DNA of 11,255 nucleotides from the NCBI GenBank assembly GCA_964617665.1, contig CAZUAH010000458.1, forward strand, positions 1 through 11,255, given 5' to 3'. Positions within the stretch are counted from its first letter, which is position 1. Every line of letters begins with the position of its first letter. The notes under the pieces were generated by a model. It was not told where the DNA came from. It ran no database searches and was given only the letters and a program-made list of their open reading frames with translations. The stretch is from JADHUC01 sp964617665 (GTDB lineage: Bacteria > Planctomycetota > Planctomycetia > Pirellulales > Pirellulaceae). Of this stretch, positions 1 to 6,722 are shown piece after piece. Made by a program: the position numbers and the translations under genes.

Positions 1-1325
1 CGCTCACGCTGAAGGGACACAGGGGCCGTGTCTTTAGCGTATCGTTCAGCCCCGACGGCAAGCGAATCGCCTCGGGCAGTTCGGATCATACGGTAAAGCT
101 GTGGGATGCGACCACGGACCAGGAGACGCTCACGGTGAAAGGACACAGGGGCTCGGTCCACAGCGTGTCGTTCAGCCCGGACGGGCAGCGGATTGCCTCG
201 GCCAGTGATGACACGACGGTGAAGGTGTGGGATGCGGCCACGGGCCAGGAGACGCTCACGCTACGAGGACACACGGGCCGTGTCTCTGGTGTATCGTTCA
301 GCCCGGACGGGCAGCGAATCGCCTCGGCCAGTTGGGACAACACGGTGAAATTGTGGGACGCGGCCACGGGTCGCGAGACGCTCACGCTGAAGGGGCACAC
401 GGGCTTTGTGGCGAGCGTGTCGTGCAGCCCCGTCGGGCAGCGAATCGCCTCGGGCTGTTGGGACATTACGGTGAAGTTGTGGGATGCGACCACGGGCCAG
501 GAGACGCGTACGCTCCGAGGACAGAGGCATGGGGTCGCGAATGGGGTCAGGAGCGCGGCGTTCAGCCCGGACGGGAAGCGTCTGGCCTCGGCAAGCGCGG
601 ATAAGACGGTGAAGGTCTGGGATGTGGCCACCGGCCAAGAGACGCTTACGCTGAAAGGACACACGAGCGGGGTCACGAGCGTGTCGTTTAGCCCGGACGG
701 GCAGCGGATCGCCACGGCCAGTGGTGACGCGACGGTGAAGGTGTGGGATGCGGCCACGGGCCAGGAGACGCTTACGCTCCGAGGACACAGGGGCACGGTC
801 TTCAGCGTAGCGTTCAGCCTGGACGGACAGCGCATCGTCTCGGGCAGTTGGGACAACACGGTGAAATTGTGGGACGCGGCCACGGGCCAGGAGACCCTCA
901 CGCTGAAAGGACACACGCTCGTGGTCATGAGCGTGTCGTTCAGCCCGGACGGGCAGCGGATCGCCTCGGGCAGTATTGACAATACGGTGAAGGTGTGGGA
1001 CGCACACCCGCGCGAAAGGACGAACGGAGCTGCATCTAACACATCAGCCATCTTGCCGGCTTCGAGCAAGGATCCCGAACTGGCGAAGCAACATGCCACG
1101 GCTGGGGATGGAGCAACTGACACTCCAACTTCGGAATCGATCCGAATACCGACGGCGGGCCGCCTGGGGCACGGTCTTCGAGCCGCGCGTTACGGGGCTG
1201 CAGGTGATCGAGAAATAGGTTGCACGTCACCGTCACGTTCGGCTGGATCCGGGAGCGTACTTGTTTTATGCCAAATGGGTGGACACCTACCTTTCTTCGC
1301 GTTGGCTAACGATCGAGCCCGGTAG
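1..1325 (+). CDS. WD40 repeat protein, 3' portion (5' end outside window)
   Basis: The frame is open from base 3 without a start, so the gene begins left of the window. Eight WD40 blades are visible, starting at bases 3, 129, 255, 381, 507, 645, 771 and 897. Each is 42 residues except the fifth, which is 46. Blades show the usual GH dipeptide, the VxSVSFSPDGxRIASxSxD core and a closing KVWD or KLWD. WD40 propellers are protein-interaction platforms. In planctomycetes such arrays are often attached to Ser/Thr kinase or sigma-factor-like N-termini, but nothing here shows the N-terminus. Eight blades exceed one seven-blade propeller, so a second propeller may lie upstream. After the last blade (about base 1007) the remaining ~105 codons to the TAG at 1323 are low-complexity and unlike any domain. 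They overlap another reading frame with protein-like sequence, so I think the natural C-terminus is lost or replaced. The WD40 identity is certain; the gene's integrity is not. Confidence 0.9.
   Translation, partial: LTLKGHRGRVFSVSFSPDGKRIASGSSDHTVKLWDATTDQETLTVKGHRGSVHSVSFSPDGQRIASASDDTTVKVWDAATGQETLTLRGHTGRVSGVSFSPDGQRIASASWDNTVKLWDAATGRETLTLKGHTGFVASVSCSPVGQRIASGCWDITVKLWDATTGQETRTLRGQRHGVANGVRSAAFSPDGKRLASASADKTVKVWDVATGQETLTLKGHTSGVTSVSFSPDGQRIATASGDATVKVWDAATGQETLTLRGHRGTVFSVAFSLDGQRIVSGSWDNTVKLWDAATGQETLTLKGHTLVVMSVSFSPDGQRIASGSIDNTVKVWDAHPRERTNGAASNTSAILPASSKDPELAKQHATAGDGATDTPTSESIRIPTAGRLGHGLRAARYGAAGDREIGCTSPSRSAGSGSVLVLCQMGGHLPFFALANDRAR
3..1007 (+). repeat. Tandem 126-bp repeats encoding WD40 blades
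   Basis: There are eight direct repeats with a 126-bp period, one lengthened to 138 bp (507-644). Nucleotide identity is high. Bases 214-256 match 730-772 exactly (43 nt) and 329-370 match 845-886 exactly (42 nt), both at an offset of 516 bp. That offset equals three 126-bp units plus the 138-bp unit, so a four-blade block was probably duplicated or kept alike by gene conversion. Confidence 0.9.
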
Positions 1326-1632
1326 CGAGACGACCCTGGACTTGACGGTGAATCCACAGGAGTCAGGGACGCTGGAGATCAATGTGGGCTCTGAGGCTGA
1401 GGACAAATGGCTCCGCGTGCTTCCGCTGGACGAACAACCCGGTCTGCCACCAGGTATTGATGACGACCAGGCGGGGAAGGTGGGGTTTTTCCTGGGCGTT
1501 ACGGCTGACATCGACCAAGGAAAGGCAGACTTCGAAACCTTGTGCCCCGGAGCCAATCGAGTTTTCTACGGAAATGAAAACCAAGACGTGATTGTCAAAC
1601 AAGGCGAAACGGCGACCGTCAAGTTTCCGTGA
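1099..1632 (+). pseudogene. Frameshifted remnant of a beta-sandwich (carboxypeptidase-regulatory/PEGA-like) domain protein
   Basis: Protein-like sequence continues across frames here. Frame 1 gives FEPRVTGLQVIEK up to a TAG at 1216. Frame 2 then gives NRLHVTVT (about 1214-1240). Frame 1 resumes with RLDPGAYLFYAKW and runs to a TGA at 1630-1632. Joined, these read as one or two small extracellular beta-sandwich modules: an LDPGAYL turn, strands with alternating hydrophobics, a repeated IEPGSETTLDLTV or VKQGETATVKF edge strand, and CPGANRVFY in the second module. This pattern resembles carboxypeptidase-regulatory-like and PEGA domains; the family assignment is by pattern only. A TTG at 1261 preceded by GGGAG could start a 123-residue product, but that would begin mid-domain. 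Sequencing errors could also produce the two shifts. The left boundary is uncertain. The WD40 frame overlaps it to 1325, so the two may once have been a single WD40-plus-sandwich protein. Confidence 0.5.
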
Positions 1633-1720
1633 TTTCGTGAGTATGGGCGTGACCACAAATACCGTGTGGATTTGCGTTCGTATCGAGGAGCTGTATGTTT
1701 CGTGCGCCCATCCCGTGAGC

Positions 1721-1755
1721 GTTTCACGCTTATTCCGTTAGGGAGAATGAGAGGA
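1721..1755. repeat. Degenerate copy of the TTTCACGCTT-N8-AGGGAG palindromic element
   Basis: TTTCACGCTT (1722-1731), eight bases, then AGGGAG (1740-1745) matches the element at 5499-5522 with the same spacing. The right arm, GTGAAACA in the intact copy, reads AATGAGAG here, so the hairpin is largely lost. Its right end merges with the ribosome-binding site of the 1762 gene. Confidence 0.45.
1751..1755 (+). promoter_or_regulatory. Ribosome-binding site deciding the start at ATG 1762
   Basis: GAGGA lies six bases before ATG 1762. It supports that codon over the in-frame GTG at 1666, whose 32-residue extension has no domain-like character and reads through the repeat element. Confidence 0.7.
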
Positions 1756-1761
1756 ACAACC

Positions 1762-4236
1762 ATGCCAATTTACGTTGAATGTCCTGGATGCGATGCCAAA
1801 TTTCAGGCCCCGGAAAAGCTCGCAGGCAAACGGCTGAAATGTCCCAAGTGCTCCGCCGTGGTTACGGTCGGCGAACGGTCCCAGCGGCCTTCCGGGCAGG
1901 CGGCCCCTGCGGAAGAAGAGACTCCGTTGATTCCCGCCGCCTGTCTCTGCGGGAAGAAGCTTCGGGTCAAGGCGGAACTTGCGGGCCGGCGTGTGAAGTG
2001 TCCTGCCTGCGGTCAGGTATTGACTGTTCCCGACGCCGGGCCAGCCTCGGCACAGCCCGCCGGCGAGCTTGATTTGGGGCAACTGCCAGGAGTTGACGAA
2101 GCCGCCGCAACGACGCTCGGCGCCCCGCTCCCTCAAGCGACGAAGAAGGAACGGCCTGCGAACACCCGCTTGATCGTCGGTCTGAGCGCCGGGGTAGGCG
2201 CGGCCGTATTGGTGCTGTTGCTCGTCCTTGTCCTGTGGCCCTCTGGGGAGGATAAGGAGCTTGCGAAGAAGGATGGAGCATCCAGTGAGTCGTCCACTGA
2301 GGCTGCCGATACATCGGCCGCGGTAACGGACGAAGAACTGATCGACAGCCAGGTGTTGGCGCAGGCGGCTACGGAGCTTTTTGCCCAGTCCGTTGCCCGC
2401 GCCAAGGAGACCGGACAACCGGTACCACCAGGAGACGTTGCTACAGAACTGAAGAAGATCCACCCAGCAGTCCTTCGAATCACCAAGGATCAGGAGAGTC
2501 GTCTGGCGGCCGGACAATTTGACGACCAAGCGAATTCCGATCGCCTGCAAACGGTCCTCAATCAGTGGTCGGGTGCTGATTCGTACTTGAAGGGAAGCCA
2601 TCCGCCCGGCCTGAAGTATCTCGTCCAGCAGTTTCAAAGCGGCAAGCTCCACGGAGCCCACTTGAAAGTGGCGCAGCGTTTGCTCGATGCGGAATTCGTT
2701 GCATACTCGCAAGCGCTGGGCGGTTCATCGCGACCATTGTCCCAGGAAGAACCTCGCGCGGGAGGGAGCGGGCCACGAACCTATCCGTCCTTTCCGGATG
2801 CCCTGACCGAGCCGCCGGCCTGGATCGGTTCGGACGCCCCATTCGATGTCGCCAAATTCCTTCAGGTTCCGCCACCCCAACAGAACGCCGCACCGTTGTA
2901 TCTGGATGCCATGTTCGAGTTCTCAGGGGAATTCTCTATCTGTTTCACGCCGGCCGGAGCCAAGCCCCAAGGCGAAGTGCTGCGGCGAGTGGAAACGGCC
3001 CGGCGCCGAATTGACGAGTACGTGCGTTTAGAGGAGGCCTGGGAAAAGAACCCCAAGACGGTGGACGAAGCAGCCGTCGACGCCTGGTTGGCTCAATATG
3101 AGACCGGTTTCCAGAAGCTGGCCGAAGCCCAGAGACGCCCGCAGTGCGTGTTCGAGACAGGCGTCGGTATCGCGGCCTTGATGCCTCACACCCAAGCGCG
3201 TCAGGTAGTTCGCGTCGTCAAATGGCGTGCGAGGCGTGATCTGGCCAAAGGCAATATCGACCGACCGATTCAGGATGTCGAGCTTGTGCTCCGACTCAGC
3301 CGCGACATCCAACCGCGCGGCGGCGTGATCTGTCAACTGGTCAGCGTTGCCGTGGACGATCTGTGCTGCGGAGAGATCATTACTCAGATCCTGCGTGCGG
3401 ACGGCATTGAACAGGCACACTGCGACCACCTGATGGCCGAATTGACTCGACATGAAACAGTCTCTCAGCGCCGCTTCGCAGAGGGGATGCAAATGGAATA
3501 CCTCGTGGCAAGGAAGTCATTCCACGACTTCCAGCATCACACGGGCGACTTCAGCCCCCAGGGGATGAAAAACATGGGCTGGCGTGGGCGTGCCGACACG
3601 CCGTTGGCTCGCCTGAGATTGCTGACTAACCTCTCTGTCGGTCGCATTGGCCGATTGGCCGAGGAAAAGTACGGAAAAGGGGCTGCCGGTTTGACTCCCG
3701 ACCATCCGCTGGTCACCGGTTGGACGCACAACGGCAAGCTGCTCTCCGACGCGGACTATGCCAAGGAAGTGAGCGAGCTGAACTCAGTCTATGCTTCCAT
3801 CCTGAGTACGGCCGACCAGCCGGCCATGGAACGACTGCAAGCGTCGACCGACGCGGCCATCATCGAGCCACTGCGAGACACCAAGCTGGCTTTACTATTC
3901 GAGCCGTCGGTGGCACAGAACTGGCAAAAGGCACTGCTCAGGGCCGACGCTACGCTCAGAGGAACACGGTGCCTGATTGCCCTGCGTCGATGGCAGATCG
4001 ACCACGACGGTCCGCCGCCCGATCTTGAGACGATCGTCAAAGCGGCCGGAATGCAGAGCATCCCCGCGGACCCGTACACCGGTCGGCCTATGCAGATGAC
4101 GACGGTCAACGGCGAACCGGTCATCTACTCCGTTGCCATGGATGGGAAGGATGATGGAGGACGCATCGACGTGTGGAAGAGTTCCCAGCGGGGCAAGCTG
4201 GGTGACCTCCTGTTTCGTTTGAATGCTTCTCAGTAA
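1762..4236 (+). CDS. Double zinc-ribbon, single-pass membrane protein with large extracytoplasmic region
   Basis: This is an 824-residue protein. Two zinc ribbons open it: C7/C10 with C27/C30, then C61/C63 with C80/C83, the second with a tight CLCG knuckle. A low-complexity linker follows, then one transmembrane helix at about 136-159. The acidic, Ser/Thr-rich stretch after it leads into a roughly 660-residue region that should lie outside the cytoplasm. The C-terminal ~90 residues carry a DPYTG motif (770-774) and YSVAMDGKDDGG (about 789-800). These resemble the end of type II secretion major pseudopilins, where the loop binds calcium. The N-terminal layout (zinc ribbons, linker, helix) is recurrent in planctomycetes. 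The ribbons would face the cytoplasm and could bind nucleic acid or protein. The middle section (residues 200-730) is mostly helical-looking with no motif I recognise. The start at ATG 1762 is backed by GAGGA six bases upstream. The coding frame is certain; the function is unknown. Confidence 0.9.
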   Translation: MPIYVECPGCDAKFQAPEKLAGKRLKCPKCSAVVTVGERSQRPSGQAAPAEEETPLIPAACLCGKKLRVKAELAGRRVKCPACGQVLTVPDAGPASAQPAGELDLGQLPGVDEAAATTLGAPLPQATKKERPANTRLIVGLSAGVGAAVLVLLLVLVLWPSGEDKELAKKDGASSESSTEAADTSAAVTDEELIDSQVLAQAATELFAQSVARAKETGQPVPPGDVATELKKIHPAVLRITKDQESRLAAGQFDDQANSDRLQTVLNQWSGADSYLKGSHPPGLKYLVQQFQSGKLHGAHLKVAQRLLDAEFVAYSQALGGSSRPLSQEEPRAGGSGPRTYPSFPDALTEPPAWIGSDAPFDVAKFLQVPPPQQNAAPLYLDAMFEFSGEFSICFTPAGAKPQGEVLRRVETARRRIDEYVRLEEAWEKNPKTVDEAAVDAWLAQYETGFQKLAEAQRRPQCVFETGVGIAALMPHTQARQVVRVVKWRARRDLAKGNIDRPIQDVELVLRLSRDIQPRGGVICQLVSVAVDDLCCGEIITQILRADGIEQAHCDHLMAELTRHETVSQRRFAEGMQMEYLVARKSFHDFQHHTGDFSPQGMKNMGWRGRADTPLARLRLLTNLSVGRIGRLAEEKYGKGAAGLTPDHPLVTGWTHNGKLLSDADYAKEVSELNSVYASILSTADQPAMERLQASTDAAIIEPLRDTKLALLFEPSVAQNWQKALLRADATLRGTRCLIALRRWQIDHDGPPPDLETIVKAAGMQSIPADPYTGRPMQMTTVNGEPVIYSVAMDGKDDGGRIDVWKSSQRGKLGDLLFRLNASQ

Positions 4237-4276
4237 CAAGTCAACAGTACCGTTGGTTGCTTGTGGAGTCGGACAA

Positions 4277-4466
4277 ATGAACAGAGTTCACGGTTGTCTA
4301 TCGGCCATTGCTGTCTCTGGCTCTCATAGCGTTAGTCGGCATAGTACGCTCGATCCGCAAGCCATCTCGGAACGATTGGTTGTTCGGCGCCCATGCCTGT
4401 CCGCTGGCGTATTACATCACGGCTTTCTACTTTGCGAAGGATGTTCCTCGTTCGATCAGTTGTTAG
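4277..4466 (+). pseudogene. Small membrane protein gene with probable frameshift
   Basis: ATG 4277, with GGAG eight bases upstream, opens a frame giving only MNRVH before the sequence loses protein character. One frame over, bases 4281-4466 read as a convincing membrane protein. There is a hydrophobic helix, PLLSLALIALVGIV, a basic RSIRKPSRNDW loop, and a second segment, AYYITAFYFAKD, ending at TAG 4464. That frame has no ATG or GTG, and only an unsupported TTG at 4308. A single-base indel between about 4280 and 4300 would join the two. This could be a real pseudogene, a sequencing error, or TTG initiation. It begins 40 bp after the zinc-ribbon gene and could have been co-transcribed with it. 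I do not recognise the family. Confidence 0.45.
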
Positions 4467-4529
4467 GTGGTAAACGAAATCCCTGCCACTTGTGGTTCTT
4501 CATGGCAACGAGTGCAAAAAGGTCGAACT

Positions 4530-4691
4530 GTGTCGAAGGAAGACGAGCGGCCGCTTGACCCTGCCTCACCTCGCCCATCAAGGCTAGGCAAGGCATCGGT
4601 CATCCTGGGGCTGATCATTCCCGCAGTCATGATTCTCAATGGATGCGTCTTTCCGTTCGCCATGCTGGAGTCGAAAACGAAGCGGAAGTAG
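4530..4691 (+). CDS. Small single-pass membrane protein (53 residues)
   Basis: A GTG at 4530 follows AAAAGG with seven bases between, giving a 53-residue protein. It has a charged, proline-rich N-terminus (SKEDERPLD, then PRPSRLG), one hydrophobic helix at about 22-45 and a basic tail, SKTKRK. An in-frame GTG at 4467 would add 21 residues with no membrane or domain signal, so I prefer the shorter start. The SRLGKASVILGLI opening resembles the start of small multi-helix planctomycete membrane proteins, so this may be a truncated relative. Its stop lies 2 bp from the stop of the convergent minus-strand gene. It follows the frameshifted 4277 gene and could belong to the same transcript. Function unknown. 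Confidence 0.5.
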   Translation: MSKEDERPLDPASPRPSRLGKASVILGLIIPAVMILNGCVFPFAMLESKTKRK

Positions 4692-4693
4692 CG

Positions 4694-5350
4694 TTACTCT
4701 CGCCATCGAGGGAAATTACGGCTGAACCGATGCGCCGCAGTACTGAAAGCGGTGAACAGCAGGCCTATTGCACTGGTATAGAGGATGATCGGCGCCGGTT
4801 CTATCATGAACCCCGGATTGTAGCCGCTCGGTAATTTGAACTTAAGGAAACCAAGATGCGTCGAGAGGGATATCCCAACTGCAGTGGCAGTCAATGCATA
4901 GACGGCGAATCCGCAGAGGTGAGTGCGAAGAACCAGGGATCGCATTCCAATAGAATGACGCGCGAGAAGAAAGCCCGCCGCAAACATGTATAGCGTCGGT
5001 GCACAGAAAAACCCCACATGCAAGGCGCCGCGCCCCAGTCGAAGCGAAGTTTCAAGTGGTTTCTGGTGGTATCTAATTCCAGCGGAATTGACGTAAGCCA
5101 CCACAAAGAGAATTACCGCCGCGATGCACCAGATGGCTATCCAAACGCGTAATCGCCTGGACAAACTGACGTGATCTGTTTCATCGGACCGTACGCCATT
5201 GTCACTTGCATCAGCCTGTTGCCGTTGAAGTGATAGGTGTTTCGTCAGGGCCGCACAAAAAGGAACGCTGAATAACAGACAGGGAACAAAGGGGGGGAGA
5301 CAAAGCAACAGGACAACCTGAAATCCGATCTCGAAGAGTTCATTGAGCAT
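4694..5350 (-). CDS. Five-helix integral membrane protein, uncharacterised
   Basis: Reading leftward from ATG 5350 gives 218 residues with hydrophobic segments at about 8-35, 69-88, 110-130, 143-163 and 185-205. A polar cytoplasmic-type loop (36-66) contains Q/D/S-rich sequence. No catalytic motif stands out. The frame stays open upstream to a TTG at 5458 and includes an ATG at 5431, but neither has a ribosome-binding site, and the extra 27-36 residues look like non-coding translation. The ribosome-binding site before 5350 (GGGCGGG) is itself weak. A run of seven G on the plus strand (5291-5297) falls in codons 18-20. It is the only minus-strand gene in the window and converges tail-to-tail with the 4530 gene. 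Real coding is supported by the clean alternation of helices and loops. Confidence 0.7.
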   Translation of the reverse strand: MLNELFEIGFQVVLLLCLPPFVPCLLFSVPFCAALTKHLSLQRQQADASDNGVRSDETDHVSLSRRLRVWIAIWCIAAVILFVVAYVNSAGIRYHQKPLETSLRLGRGALHVGFFCAPTLYMFAAGFLLARHSIGMRSLVLRTHLCGFAVYALTATAVGISLSTHLGFLKFKLPSGYNPGFMIEPAPIILYTSAIGLLFTAFSTAAHRFSRNFPRWRE

Positions 5351-5496
5351 CTGCGCACCCGCCCAGTTGCAGGTAACGGCCACCGCGCCGGTCGATTGTC
5401 GCCACAGTGGATTGTATGTCTCGGCCAACATGCTGGATAGACGACACAGTGTCGCCAAGTTCAGATAAACTTGAATTGCGGCGCCTATCGCGGCGG

Positions 5497-5529
5497 TGTT
5501 TCACGCTTGATAGCGTAGGGAGTGAAACA
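5497..5529. repeat. REP-like palindrome, perfect 8-bp outer arms
   Basis: TGTTTCAC (5497-5504) and GTGAAACA (5522-5529) are perfect inverted arms around 17 bases. A second small stem, ACGCT-TGAT-AGCGT (5503-5516), sits inside and shares two bases with the left arm. The unpaired AGGGA then lies on one side. A degraded copy occurs at 1721-1755. It lies in the divergent gap between the 5350 minus-strand gene and the 5606 gene, about 77 bp before the latter's start. It could be a dispersed extragenic palindrome or an operator. There is no T-run, so it is not a simple terminator. Confidence 0.6.
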
Positions 5530-5593
5530 TGACCGGTGATTCGGCCGTTTCGAAAAAAGGAGCGAGCAACCTTTGGCAACGTGTGCGAGAAAT

Positions 5594-5599
5594 AGGAGG
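5594..5599 (+). promoter_or_regulatory. Ribosome-binding site deciding the GTG start at 5606
   Basis: AGGAGG, a full anti-Shine-Dalgarno match, lies six bases before GTG 5606. It supports that codon over the earlier in-frame TTG at 5573, whose 11 extra residues would place a polar stretch before the first helix. Confidence 0.75.
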
Positions 5600-5605
5600 T
5601 GTATT

Positions 5606-6067
5606 GTGCGAACGATCTTCGCCTTGCTGGGTGCTGCGGTCGGTTATGGCATAGGGGTGTTTGTTTCTGACCTCGTGTGCGCCGCGATTGGTGTTCCGAG
5701 CAAGCCCGTTGAAATGCCTGCCGCCTTAATTATCCTGGCATGCGGTGCTGCATTTTGCGTTCTGGGCATCCGGCTCGCCTCCCGGCTGGGTGGACGGGGA
5801 CGACGCATGAAGGCGTTTCAGAAGTGGCAGGCAATGTTGGCCGCGCTCGGGACAGCGTTTGGTCCTGTCATTGGATACTTCGCAGCCTACTGCCTTAATC
5901 CGGAAGCCAAGAGCGACGGACACGTACCTGTAGAACTCGCGCGATTGTTCTTCGGAGCCCCGCTTGGCACCCTCCTATTCTGTCTCCTTGGTCTCTACGT
6001 CGGCGGAGCACTCGATGGATGGTCGCAGCGTCAAGCGTCAAGGACTGAGAGTTCCGACTCGGCTTGA
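5606..6067 (+). CDS. Four-helix membrane protein with GPxxGxF / FFGAPLG module
   Basis: This 153-residue protein starts at GTG with AGGAGG six bases upstream. Predicted helices lie at about 3-28, 39-58, 76-97 and 112-135, with a basic cytoplasmic loop, RLGGRGRRMK (60-69), and a polar tail. The second half holds FGPVIGYF (85-92) and FFGAPLGTLLFCLLG (115-129). Nearly the same pair of motifs appears in the next gene's product, so the two share a two-helix module and are paralogous there. Glycine-rich helices of this sort pack tightly in small membrane proteins, but the role is unknown. It heads the plus-strand cluster, with 111 bp before the next start. Confidence 0.8.
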   Translation: MRTIFALLGAAVGYGIGVFVSDLVCAAIGVPSKPVEMPAALIILACGAAFCVLGIRLASRLGGRGRRMKAFQKWQAMLAALGTAFGPVIGYFAAYCLNPEAKSDGHVPVELARLFFGAPLGTLLFCLLGLYVGGALDGWSQRQASRTESSDSA

Positions 6068-6178
6068 GAAGTGCCATGTGGTGATAGGACAGTTGTGGCG
6101 CCTCTCGTTACATTGTTCAGTCGATGCCGCCTTTCTCACGAGGGCAAGGATGTCCGCATTTTCGGAGGGGATGTTCTG

Positions 6179-6691
6179 ATGAAGATCGGACTGATGATTA
6201 TCGGTGCCCTAATTGGCCCAATCGTGGGTTTCTTCGGGACGTGTTTCGTCTATTGCGCTCTTCCCCATAACAGTTGCCCGGTCGGGTACATGGGTGAGGC
6301 GCTTCCCCTGTCATTTTTCGTTGGCGCTCCCCTTGGGCTAGTCACTTTCTGTCTGCTCGGCCGTTGGCTCGGAAACCTATTGGAGCCTAAGACAAAGGAC
6401 GAAGTCGCAGCCCGTAATGAAGAACTTAAGATGCTTGCGGAACGCGGCGAGATTGTGAAAGTACGGGTCGAGTTGACATCGTTTCTTAACCACGACGCCA
6501 TTCGACGGGACCTTGAGACGGCAGGATTCGTAGAGATAGAAGAACGGACGCCTCTTGGGAAGCTCTTTTCGAGCGGTTCGGTGAAATGCGTCACAGGCAC
6601 AGTCGATCCCATCAGGATTGAGGAGCTCGCTGCTTTATCATTTGTGAAGTCTGTGCAAGGTGAAGGTTCAACGGACGGCCGGAGTGGCTAG
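6179..6691 (+). CDS. Two-helix membrane protein fused to a ferredoxin-like soluble domain
   Basis: This 170-residue protein starts at ATG 6179, eight bases after GGAGGGG. An upstream extension is possible but lacks a ribosome-binding site. Two helices (about 3-28 and 43-67) carry IGPIVGFF and FFVGAPLGLVTFCLLG, matching the C-terminal half of the 5606 product. A charged helical linker (72-90) leads to a soluble domain at about 92-162. Its predicted order is beta-alpha-beta-beta-alpha-beta: KVRVELT, HDAIRRDLETAG, VEIEER, KCVTGTV, RIEELAAL, VKSVQ. That suggests a ferredoxin-like fold, comparable to subtilisin propeptide (inhibitor I9) or ACT-type folds; this is fold inference only. The domain should sit on one membrane face as a sensor or binding unit. 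An ATG at 6171 opens a two-codon ORF whose TGA overlaps the true ATG by one base. Confidence 0.8.
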   Translation: MKIGLMIIGALIGPIVGFFGTCFVYCALPHNSCPVGYMGEALPLSFFVGAPLGLVTFCLLGRWLGNLLEPKTKDEVAARNEELKMLAERGEIVKVRVELTSFLNHDAIRRDLETAGFVEIEERTPLGKLFSSGSVKCVTGTVDPIRIEELAALSFVKSVQGEGSTDGRSG

Positions 6692-6722
6692 GACGTAGAG
6701 AGCCTTTTGTAGGAGCGAACTC

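Noticed and set aside
86..1123. A 345-residue minus-strand open frame opposite the WD40 array.
   Set aside because: It is a by-product of repetitive, stop-free coding sequence. Its translation merely repeats with the same 42-residue period and has no ribosome-binding site or known fold.
1666..1761. Upstream GTG start adding 32 residues to the zinc-ribbon protein.
   Set aside because: It crosses the repeat element, lacks a ribosome-binding site, and would displace the ribbon from its usual place at the extreme N-terminus.
1738..2712. A 324-residue minus-strand open frame opposite the zinc-ribbon gene.
   Set aside because: The opposite strand has clear zinc ribbons and a membrane helix; this frame is rich in R, G and L with no domain, as expected for an antisense shadow.
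2941..2950. TGTTTCACGC inside the zinc-ribbon gene, matching the left arm of the palindrome.
   Set aside because: No AGGGAG or right arm follows, and the bases are explained by coding sequence; a chance match.
4223..4558. A 111-residue plus-strand frame overlapping the end of the zinc-ribbon gene.
   Set aside because: Its composition is not protein-like, while the neighbouring frame over 4281-4466 reads as a membrane protein.
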